A DNA stretch of 60,326 nt from CAZGSN01 sp964371655 (lineage in GTDB: Bacteria > Desulfobacterota > Binatia > HRBIN30): the NCBI GenBank assembly GCA_964371655.1, contig CAYJOD010000034.1:1-60326 (forward strand), given 5' to 3'. Made by a program: the position numbers and the translations under genes. The notes under the pieces are model-generated. The model was given only the letters and a program-made list of their open reading frames with translations, made no database searches and was not told the DNA's origin. Shown here piece by piece: positions 33,855 through 41,168 of this stretch; within the stretch, counting starts at the first letter, position 1; the number at the start of each line of letters is the position of its first letter.

Positions 33855-35598
33855 GCGGCTTGCCGCCGCGGCGGATTTGCGCGCGCGCCCCAGCTCCATG
33901 ACGGCAAGGCCGCTGACGCCGTTGCGGCTCCTGCTGGCGCCGCGCCTGCGCGCCGCCGCCAATCGCCTCGCGCGGATGGACCCGAACGGCAAGGCCCGGC
34001 TCGTGGGCTTCATCGTCCTCGGCGCGGCTTTCTGGTTCGGCTTGTTTGCCCTCGCCTACCGCGTCGTCGCCGGCTTCGTAGCCCTGCCCGAAATCGGTCC
34101 GTTCCTTGCCGCCAAGTTGCTGTCGATGGTGCTGCTTGCCTCGTCTTCGATCTTGATCTTCTCCAGCCTCATCTCCGCCCTGTCGAACTTCTTCCTGTCG
34201 CCGGAGCTGGCGCGTCTGGTTGCAGCACCGGTCGATCGTTCGCGGCTGCTGTACGCACGACTCGCGGAGACGATTTTCGATTCGTCATGGATGGTCCTCC
34301 TCTTCGCCCTGCCCTTGCTGATGGCCTACGGTGCCGCGCACAATACAGCTCTGGCGTATTACGTGGCACTCGTGCTGGTTCTACCACCGTTCGTGGTCAT
34401 CCCGGCCACCGTCGGCGTCGTGCTTACGGGCGCGCTGGTGTGGATCTTCCCGGCGCGTCGAACCCGCGACGTGCTCGCGGTGTTGACGGTCGCGGGCGGA
34501 GCGCTTCTCTACGTGTCGTTGCGTCTGTTTCAACCCGAGCGCTTCCTCAATCCGGAAGCTTTCGGCTCGTTCGTCGACTTCGTGCGTGCCCTGCAGGCAC
34601 CGGCAGGCGCTTTCCTGCCGAGCACCTGGGCGGTGGAAGTGTTGAGCTTCGGGGCCGGCACCGAAGCGCGGCTCTTTTATCTCGGGCTGCTGTGGAGCAC
34701 GGCGGCAGCGTTCGCGGTGTTGTGTGAGATGTCGATGTCGGTGCTTTTCGCGACTGGCTTCAGTAAGGCCGTGGAAGGACGCGGCAGCGGCGGGGTGCGC
34801 CGCGCCGTGGTCGACGCCGCGATCCAGTGGGCGCCGCTGTCGCCGCAGACGCGCATCTTGATCGCGCGCGAGGTCAAGACCTTCTTCCGTGACACGACGC
34901 AATGGTCGCAGCTCTTGCTGCTCGCGGCCCTGGTGGTTGTGTACGTCTACAACTTCAGCGTGATTCCGACAGTCGCCAGCCCGGTGCTCACCTTTTACCT
35001 GAAGAACGTCATCGCCTTCGCCAATCTCACCCTGGCGGCGTTCGTGGTCGCGGCGATCGCGGCGCGCTTCGTGCTGCCGTCGATCAGCCTCGAAGGCAGC
35101 GCCTTCTGGATCACGCGCACGGCGCCGATCAGCGTGGGCCAGATCTGGTGGAGCAAGTTTGCCATCGGGCTAACGCCGCTGCTGTGCCTGGCCGAGGCGC
35201 TGGTGCTGCTGACGAACGACTACCTCGGCGTGGCGACGCCGCTGCGCTGGCTGTCGGCGACGACCATCGCCTGCCTCACCCCGGGAATCGTGGCCCTGGC
35301 GCTCGCCATCGGCAGCGCCCACCCGCGCTGCGACGTGAGCGATCCGGCCCAAGTCGCAGCCGGCCTGCCCGGCCTCGCCTTCATGCTGCTCGCCGCCGCG
35401 TTCGTGTTCGTCGTCGCGCTTCTCGAGGCGTGGCCGACATACACGCTGTTCACCGCCCATTTGCAGGAGCGCCCACTCTCGGCCGCGGAGCTGTTGGGCA
35501 TTACCACGGCGCTTAGCGTCGCGCTGGCCCTTACCATCGCCGTACCAATCTTCGCCGTGCGCCACGGCGTGCGTCGACTCGAAGCCATCGAGCTCTAG
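33847..35598 (+). CDS. ABC exporter permease, 12-TM type
   Basis: A 583-residue polytopic membrane protein with about 12 hydrophobic segments, in two groups separated by a loop containing IAREVKTFFRDTTQWSQLLLL, which resembles the coupling region of large ABC-2-like exporter permeases. It overlaps the ATPase gene by 8 nt. The substrate is unknown. Its stop codon TAG (35596-35598) is part of a CTAG that borders an inserted MITE-like element, as for the ParE gene at 30662. Confidence 0.82.
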   Translation: MPERLAAAADLRARPSSMTARPLTPLRLLLAPRLRAAANRLARMDPNGKARLVGFIVLGAAFWFGLFALAYRVVAGFVALPEIGPFLAAKLLSMVLLASSSILIFSSLISALSNFFLSPELARLVAAPVDRSRLLYARLAETIFDSSWMVLLFALPLLMAYGAAHNTALAYYVALVLVLPPFVVIPATVGVVLTGALVWIFPARRTRDVLAVLTVAGGALLYVSLRLFQPERFLNPEAFGSFVDFVRALQAPAGAFLPSTWAVEVLSFGAGTEARLFYLGLLWSTAAAFAVLCEMSMSVLFATGFSKAVEGRGSGGVRRAVVDAAIQWAPLSPQTRILIAREVKTFFRDTTQWSQLLLLAALVVVYVYNFSVIPTVASPVLTFYLKNVIAFANLTLAAFVVAAIAARFVLPSISLEGSAFWITRTAPISVGQIWWSKFAIGLTPLLCLAEALVLLTNDYLGVATPLRWLSATTIACLTPGIVALALAIGSAHPRCDVSDPAQVAAGLPGLAFMLLAAAFVFVVALLEAWPTYTLFTAHLQERPLSAAELLGITTALSVALALTIAVPIFAVRHGVRRLEAIEL

Positions 35599-35674
35599 TG
35601 TCCTGAGTCAGATTTTCGCCGAAGAAATGCCGGGCGCCTGAACCGAAGAGCCCTCACCCTAACCCTCTCCCAGA

Positions 35675-35837
35675 GGAGAGTGTCGATTTTCTCCGCAACG
35701 GGCCGTCGCTCGGAGAATGGAAAACAGGAAACCGGAAACCAAAAATGGGAAACCGGCCTTTCTGCCTGAGTATTGCCCAGTTTCCGGTGCCCGGTTTTCC
35801 GTTTCCGGTTTTCCATTCGGATTTATCGACAGTCTCC
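35675..35837. repeat. GGAGAnTGTCGAT-end element, copy 1 (nested)
   Basis: Ends GGAGAGTGTCGATTTTCTC and, read on the other strand at the right end, GGAGACTGTCGATAAAT. The same ends occur at 57347-57522 upstream of trpG. It lies inside a larger hairpin and a CTAG element, and itself contains a GGAAAAC hairpin (35714-35818). Confidence 0.7.
35714..35818. repeat. Hairpin repeat, family GGAAAAC, copy 3 (innermost)
   Basis: AATGGAAAACAGGAAACCGG on the left pairs with CCGTTTCCGGTTTTCCATT on the right. It is the third and most diverged member after 3093-3200 and 32580-32700. Confidence 0.65.
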
Positions 35838-36132
35838 AGAGGGAGAGGCGAGCTTGCATTCCTCCCTCTCCCTCTGGGAGAGGGCCGGGGTGAGGGTGAT
35901 TGGCAATTCTCGAGGCTCCATCTTCGTCGCGAACTTACGACTCACTACACTAGAAACCGTTGCTGGCCTGGTGCCGACACCGCGCGCGCCGCTTCGTGTT
36001 GCCGAAGATGGTGCACTACGCCGTCGATCGCCTGCAACAAATCGCCACCTCCGATGGCTAGCATCTGCCAACCATTGCTTGACATACGGCTCACCGCGGG
36101 GCACGCGAGACGAGGGCGAATCGTGTCAGAGC

Positions 36133-36179
36133 AGGGACAGGCCCCTTAGCACTTCGGAGTGTTAAGGGGGCCTGTCCCT
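36133..36179. repeat. Palindrome AGGGACAGGCCCC
   Basis: A 20-bp arm (AGGGACAGGCCCCTTAGCAC) pairs with its partner ending CCTGTCCCT across a short loop around CTTCGGAG. No T tract follows. It lies in the promoter region of the pectinacetylesterase gene, 42 bp before its start. Confidence 0.75.
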
Positions 36180-36221
36180 CTTCCACCTGAACGACCAAGG
36201 GCGAGGTAAGGAGGACGGACG

Positions 36222-38108
36222 ATGAGAAGGATCAGCCTCTCGAAGGTGATCGCCGCCACGGCGGTCCTTGCAGCGACTACGCTGGCGCCGCCCGCGACAC
36301 TCTATGCGGTCACCGACTGCGGAGGTCTCGCACCATCACAATGTCGGGCGATCTCCGCCGCGTGGAGGAGTTGGGAAGGCAAGCAGGACAAGTATCCGGT
36401 GCGCGCTTGCGTGAGCACGAAGCAGAAAGAAGCCGGCAAGTACTGCAAAGCGCTGCTCACGGCCTGGGCCAGATGGGACGGTAGGCAAGATAGCGTCGCG
36501 CGCGACGCCGCGATTGCGAAGGCCGCGGCGAGGCTCGACGGCAAATGGGATCGGGCCAACCTCCGTTCGCTGAACGCTGGCAGCGACTGCGCCGACACCA
36601 CGCTTGCATCGGCAGCCGCGCGCGCGCAGATCGACGGCGCCGCGACCAACATCGTGACCCAAATCAATGGCGGCCTCGACCTCGGCAGCCGCGTGCACAG
36701 GGCATGTGGCGCCGACCTGCTCAACGCCGTGGCCCGGACGTGCGGCCAGCTGCTGCACATCGACAGCGCCTACATCAAAGCACTTTCCAAAGATCGGTAC
36801 GGCGTCGCGCGCGACGCGCGCAAGGCCGAGGCAAGCGCGACGCTGGCGACGTTATGGCCGACAGTCGAGGCCTGTCCGACCACGGCCACCGAAGCCGACA
36901 TCGAGGCCCGGCTCGACGCCATCGACGCAGCGATTGTCCTCGACACGACGGTGTCGCCGAACGTCGACAACACACAGTTCACGACGATCACACCGACTGG
37001 CCCCATCGCTTACCAACGCAAGTCGCTGAACCCGGTGTGCATGGATGGTTCGCCCTACTCGTACTTCGTCAAGCGCGGTTCGGTGAACAAGCTGCTCATC
37101 TACTACCAGGGCGGCGGCGCCTGCTGGGAGAACATCAGCTGCTCGGTGCCGGCCTGCGACACCAACGTCAACCCAACCGGGGGCGACAACCCCAACAGTT
37201 GGACCACCGGATTCGCCAACGCGTCGAACGCGCTGAACCCGTTCAAGGATTGGAATATCGTGTTCGTCGCGTACTGCAGTTGCGACATCCATTTCGGCGA
37301 TGCCGCACAGGACTATTTCGGGCCCCTGCCGGCCATCCACGTCGAGCATCGAGGCTACGAGAACGCGCGTGTGGTCGAGAAGTGGGCGCGCGAGCACTTC
37401 CTCAACCCCGAACGGGTCTTCGTCACCGGCTCGAGCGCCGGCGCCTATGGCGCGTGGTTCAACGCGCCGCTGCACCAAGCCGTCTGGCCGGCCTCGCACT
37501 TCGATGTGCTCGCCGATGCCGGCAACGGGGTCATCACCCAGGACTTCCTCGACACCCAGTTTCCCAACTGGAGTTTCGAGGCAAATATACCCGCCGCAAT
37601 CCCCGGCCTCCAGGCGAGCCTCACAGCGGGCCTCGGCATCACCGGATATACCGAGATCGTGGCGAGCTTTTTCCCCGACACGCGCTGGGCGCACTACTCC
37701 ACCGCGTTTGACGGGGGTGACGGCAGCCAGACCAGCTTCTACCAGGTGATGCTCAATCCGGGGAACCCGTATGTGTGGCAGAACTGGTGGGAAGCCAGCT
37801 GCGCGTTCCACACGAACATGCGCCAGCAGGCAATCGACACCGCCGCCGCGGTGCCCTCGAACTACCGCTACTACATCGGCTCCGGCTCGCGCCACACCAT
37901 GTGGGGCAGCAACAAGGTCTACACGAGCACCACCGGTGGCGTCCCAACTCTCGTCGACTGGCTCAACGCGATGTTGGCAAACAGCACCAGCTGGGTGAAC
38001 GTCGAGGCAAGCCCTTACAACCTACTGCTGTCAGGCGATGCGCGACCGAGTCCGCTGCAAGCCCCGTTCGCATCATCCGGCGCCAACGTCGTCGTGAACT
38101 GCCCCTGA
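36222..38108 (+). CDS. Secreted pectinacetylesterase-family hydrolase with N-terminal Cys-rich helical domain
   Basis: A 628-residue exported protein with a signal peptide (about 1-30). Residues about 35-235 are a helical Cys-containing region (CRAISAAWRSWEGKQ, GKYCKALLTAWARWDGRQD, SDCADTTLASAA) I cannot assign to a known family. From about 260 the pectinacetylesterase/NOTUM-like alpha/beta hydrolase fold follows: LLIYYQGGGACWENISC, the nucleophile motif GSSAGAYGAW, LADAGNGVI with the Asp and GSRHTMWG with the His. These enzymes deacylate polysaccharides or lipidated proteins; the substrate here is unknown. A strong TAAGGAGG site precedes the ATG. Confidence 0.82.
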   Translation: MRRISLSKVIAATAVLAATTLAPPATLYAVTDCGGLAPSQCRAISAAWRSWEGKQDKYPVRACVSTKQKEAGKYCKALLTAWARWDGRQDSVARDAAIAKAAARLDGKWDRANLRSLNAGSDCADTTLASAAARAQIDGAATNIVTQINGGLDLGSRVHRACGADLLNAVARTCGQLLHIDSAYIKALSKDRYGVARDARKAEASATLATLWPTVEACPTTATEADIEARLDAIDAAIVLDTTVSPNVDNTQFTTITPTGPIAYQRKSLNPVCMDGSPYSYFVKRGSVNKLLIYYQGGGACWENISCSVPACDTNVNPTGGDNPNSWTTGFANASNALNPFKDWNIVFVAYCSCDIHFGDAAQDYFGPLPAIHVEHRGYENARVVEKWAREHFLNPERVFVTGSSAGAYGAWFNAPLHQAVWPASHFDVLADAGNGVITQDFLDTQFPNWSFEANIPAAIPGLQASLTAGLGITGYTEIVASFFPDTRWAHYSTAFDGGDGSQTSFYQVMLNPGNPYVWQNWWEASCAFHTNMRQQAIDTAAAVPSNYRYYIGSGSRHTMWGSNKVYTSTTGGVPTLVDWLNAMLANSTSWVNVEASPYNLLLSGDARPSPLQAPFASSGANVVVNCP

Positions 38109-38260
38109 TCTGCTACTTCCGAACATCGTCGTGCGGCGCAAAGCTTATGAAGCAGCGCGTCGCACGGATCCAGGTGAGAACGCTCCAACTTATCGTTCAC
38201 AGTCAACAGTCGACAGCCTGCGGGCGGCGGGCGCGATTAGGTTGCGGGCTGGAGCCCGGG

Positions 38261-39304
38261 CTATGAGGAACGCCGGACAGATTCCTCGCGTCTCGCGGCG
38301 ACAAGTTCCTCGACGGCGACGAAGGGATCGCCGCCATCGCTATCGATTGCAGCGACGACCGCCGCGATCAGACGTGGCAGGTCGGGCTCGAGGACGTGCA
38401 GCTCTTCGAACAGGCGCAGTCGTTGCGCGTACATGGCTTGCTGCAGAATGACCGCGTTGTTGAGCGGCCGCGTCGCGAAATCACGGTGGAGCGACGTCTC
38501 GAAGCTCAAGCGAGAGAGCTCCGCCTGGCCGCCTTCGAACAATTCGAGTCGCTGTGCTGGCGAGATTCCCGTTGCATAGGCGGCTTGTAGTCGCTGCATG
38601 AAACCGGCGAGGAAGTCCGAGAACGTGATGTCATCACGCCACTCCGCCGCCAGTCGCTCTCCGGCTTGGGTGTTGTCGCGTGCGGCGAAATACTGCATGG
38701 CGCCACGGTAGCCGACGAAGGTCGCAAACGATTCATCGAACTCAGCGCGCCCGGCGAGGTAGGTGGTATTGTGCAGGAGCTCATGGATGATCGCCTCCGC
38801 CAAGTCCTCGGGCTCGTAGCGCAGCAGCGTCGACGGCAGCGGATCGGCAAACCAGCCGAGGGTGCTGAAGGCCAGCGCCGGGCGGACGTAGGTGTCGAGA
38901 CCCTGGCCCTCGAGAGTGCGCGCCTCGGCGACGGCATCTTCCTTCGAAAAGAACCCCTTGTACGGAATCCGGCCGACGATCGGGAACCACCATGTATGCG
39001 CGCGCAATTCGAAGCGCGGCGCCGCGGAGACGACGTGAACCACCTGTTCGTCGTTGACCTCGGATATCGAGGTGTAGCTGTCGCCGGCACGCAGCTGCAG
39101 GGTCTCGGCGGCAAATGAGCGCACGTCGACGACGAGCTCGAGCTTGGACCTGGTCGGAGACGGGAGATTCGCATCGGCCAGCAGACGCTCGATCGGCTGC
39201 CGGCCCCACAGCATGCGCGCCTCCTCGTAGCCGGCGCGCACGACGTAGGCCGGCGAGCAGGCCGTCAGCGAGACGCAGAGCAAAAGCGCAGCGACGGCGC
39301 GCAT
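38261..39304 (-). CDS. Putative zinc aminopeptidase lipoprotein (DUF2265-type)
   Basis: A lipoprotein of about 347 residues (lipobox SLTACSP). The catalytic zinc motif HELLHN (HEXXH) is followed at about 20 residues by RAEFDESFATFVG, giving a gluzincin-like Glu. YVVRAGYEEARMLWGRQPIE near the N terminus and KGFFSKEDAVAEA are family features of the aminopeptidase (DUF2265) group. The protein would sit on the periplasmic side of a membrane and trim peptides. ATG 39304 starts the lipoprotein signal; the frame to 39460 overlaps the ABC gene. It is the last gene of a three-gene minus-strand block with the ABC exporter pair. Confidence 0.8.
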   Translation of the reverse strand: MRAVAALLLCVSLTACSPAYVVRAGYEEARMLWGRQPIERLLADANLPSPTRSKLELVVDVRSFAAETLQLRAGDSYTSISEVNDEQVVHVVSAAPRFELRAHTWWFPIVGRIPYKGFFSKEDAVAEARTLEGQGLDTYVRPALAFSTLGWFADPLPSTLLRYEPEDLAEAIIHELLHNTTYLAGRAEFDESFATFVGYRGAMQYFAARDNTQAGERLAAEWRDDITFSDFLAGFMQRLQAAYATGISPAQRLELFEGGQAELSRLSFETSLHRDFATRPLNNAVILQQAMYAQRLRLFEELHVLEPDLPRLIAAVVAAIDSDGGDPFVAVEELVAARREESVRRSS

Positions 39305-39317
39305 GCGAGTGTCGCGA

Positions 39318-41168
39318 TCAGGCCGCGGTTCCCGCGAGGGATTCGCGGGAATCGGCGCCGACGACGGTTCCGCCGCGCAGCTGCAAGGCATACAGGCGGG
39401 CATAGATTCCACCGAGCGCGAGGAGCTCGACGTGCGTACCCATCTCGCGAATCTTGCCATGGTGCATGACGATGATTCGGTCCGAGCGCTCGATCGTGGT
39501 CAACCGGTGTGCAATCGCAACGGCGGTGCGATCGCGCATGAGCTGCGCCAGGGCGTCTTGGATCAACAGCTCGGTTTCCGAATCGACGCTCGAGGTCGCC
39601 TCGTCGAGGACGAGGATGGCCGGATCGTAGGCGAGGGCACGCGCAAACGACAGCAGCTGGCGTTGTCCGGACGAGAGGTTGCTGCCGCCCTCGCGCAGGA
39701 GCTCGGCGTAGCCGCGACGCAGGCGGGTGACAAAGGAGTCGGCGTGCACGACGCGGGCGGCGCGCTGGACACTGGCGTCATCGATGTCCTGGCGACGCAA
39801 GCGGATGTTGTCGGCGATGGTGCCGGAGAACAAGATCACGTCTTGCGAGACGACGCCGATGGCCCGCCGCAGAGCGCGCAGGTCCCACTGCCGCACGTCG
39901 ATGCCGTCGACGAGCACGCGGCCCTTCTGCACGTCGTAGGAGCGATTGAGCAACTTGATGATGGTCGTCTTTCCGGCACCGGTGGCACCGACGAAGGCAA
40001 CCTTCTCCCCTGCTTCGACCTGAAACGAGACGTCGCGCAGAATATAGTCATCACCTTTGTAGGCGAACCAGACGTGATCGAACTCGATACGACCGAGCGG
40101 CCGCGGCGGCGCAAATGCGGCTGCCTGCGGCTGAGCGATCGTCGGGGTCGTATCCAGCAAATCAAAGACACGCTCGGCGGCCGACATCGCCGACTGCATG
40201 ACGGCATACTTGGACGAGAAGTCGCGGATCGGCACGAAGAACTTCTGCACGTACTCGATGAAGGCGACGAGGGTGCCGAAAGCGAGGGCTCCGGCGAGGA
40301 TGCGCGAGCCGCCGTACCAGATGATCAGGGCGAAGGAGACGCTGCTCACCGCCTCGACCATCGAGAATAGCGCCGCCTCGTAGATGTTCGACCAATGGTT
40401 CGCCTCGCGGTGGGCGTCGTTGCGCGCGTCGAACTCGCGAAAGACTTGCGCCTCGCGCGCGAACAATTGCACCACCATCATCCCGGAGATTGCCTCCTGC
40501 AAATACGCATTGACGCGCGCAATGCGCTCGCGAATCAGCCGGTAACTGACGCGGGCTCGGATGCGAAAGAAGTTGATCGCCGCGAGCATGATCGGCAGCA
40601 GCGAAAAGCTCACCAGAGCCAGACGCCAGTCGATCCACAGCATGAGCCCGATGATGGCGGCCAGGGTAACCAGATCCATGAGAATGGTGATGGCACCGGC
40701 CGCGAACATCTCGCTGATCACGTCGACGTCGGTGGTCATGCGCGTGACCAGCCTACCGACCGGGTTGCGATCGAAGAACGCCGCATCGAGACTCTGTATC
40801 TTGCCGAACACCTTGACGCGGAGATCGGCCAGGCTGCGCTGCGCGACCGACATCGTGAGGTAGTACTGGGCATACAGAAAGCCCAGCTCACAGATCATTG
40901 TGGCGCCGTACACAACCCCCATCCACGCGACGCCCACGGTATCGTGCGTCGAGACATACCTGTCGATCGTCACCTTCAGCAGGTAGGGCTGAGCGAGAGA
41001 AAACACCGAAATCGCCGGCAGGCACGCCATCGACAGGTAGAAGTCGCGGCGATAGGGCCGGATGTAGTGCCACAGTCGGCGCACCAGACGCGCGTCATAC
41101 GCCTTGCCGAGTGCGTTCTCGCCGCCGCTTTCGGGATTCGTCGCGCCCGCCTTCGCCGCGTCACTCAT
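39318..41168 (-). CDS. Heterodimeric ABC exporter subunit with canonical catalytic Glu
   Basis: A 616-residue half-transporter: six transmembrane helices (about residues 40-340) followed by an ABC domain. Walker A is GATGAGKTT, the signature is LSSGQRQLLSFARAL, Walker B AILVLDEATSSVD with the catalytic Glu, and the H-loop AIAHRLTT. The signature deviates from LSGGQ at the second Gly. Its ATG at 41168 overlaps the partner stop as ATGA, so the pair is translated together. It resembles MdlB/TmrB-type partners. The substrate is probably a lipid or hydrophobic drug, which is an inference from family. Confidence 0.9.
   Translation of the reverse strand: MSDAAKAGATNPESGGENALGKAYDARLVRRLWHYIRPYRRDFYLSMACLPAISVFSLAQPYLLKVTIDRYVSTHDTVGVAWMGVVYGATMICELGFLYAQYYLTMSVAQRSLADLRVKVFGKIQSLDAAFFDRNPVGRLVTRMTTDVDVISEMFAAGAITILMDLVTLAAIIGLMLWIDWRLALVSFSLLPIMLAAINFFRIRARVSYRLIRERIARVNAYLQEAISGMMVVQLFAREAQVFREFDARNDAHREANHWSNIYEAALFSMVEAVSSVSFALIIWYGGSRILAGALAFGTLVAFIEYVQKFFVPIRDFSSKYAVMQSAMSAAERVFDLLDTTPTIAQPQAAAFAPPRPLGRIEFDHVWFAYKGDDYILRDVSFQVEAGEKVAFVGATGAGKTTIIKLLNRSYDVQKGRVLVDGIDVRQWDLRALRRAIGVVSQDVILFSGTIADNIRLRRQDIDDASVQRAARVVHADSFVTRLRRGYAELLREGGSNLSSGQRQLLSFARALAYDPAILVLDEATSSVDSETELLIQDALAQLMRDRTAVAIAHRLTTIERSDRIIVMHHGKIREMGTHVELLALGGIYARLYALQLRGGTVVGADSRESLAGTAA

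Larger units (their letters stand above)
35651..35896. repeat. CCCTCACCC-arm hairpin interrupted by an inner element
   Basis: Arm CCCTCACCCTAACCCTCTCC (35651 onwards) pairs with GGGAGAGGGCCGGGGTGAGG (to about 35896). This is the repeat also seen once in the macA leader (16079-16095). Its loop contains the element at 35675-35837, which has interrupted the hairpin; AGA flanks that insertion on both sides. Confidence 0.7.
35599..35949. mobile_element. MITE-like element, CTAG family, copy 2 with nested repeats
   Basis: A 351-bp non-coding element with perfect CTAG on both sides (35595-35598 and 35950-35953). Ends read TGTCCTGAGTC and GACTCACTACA, inverted repeats with matching TGT and GAGTC blocks. 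The left CTAG supplies the stop codon of the permease gene. Three other repeat families lie inside it: arms at 35651-35674 and 35873-35896, an element at 35675-35837, and a GGAAAAC hairpin at 35714-35818. The left end is TGTCCTGAGTC in both this copy and copy 1. Confidence 0.8.
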
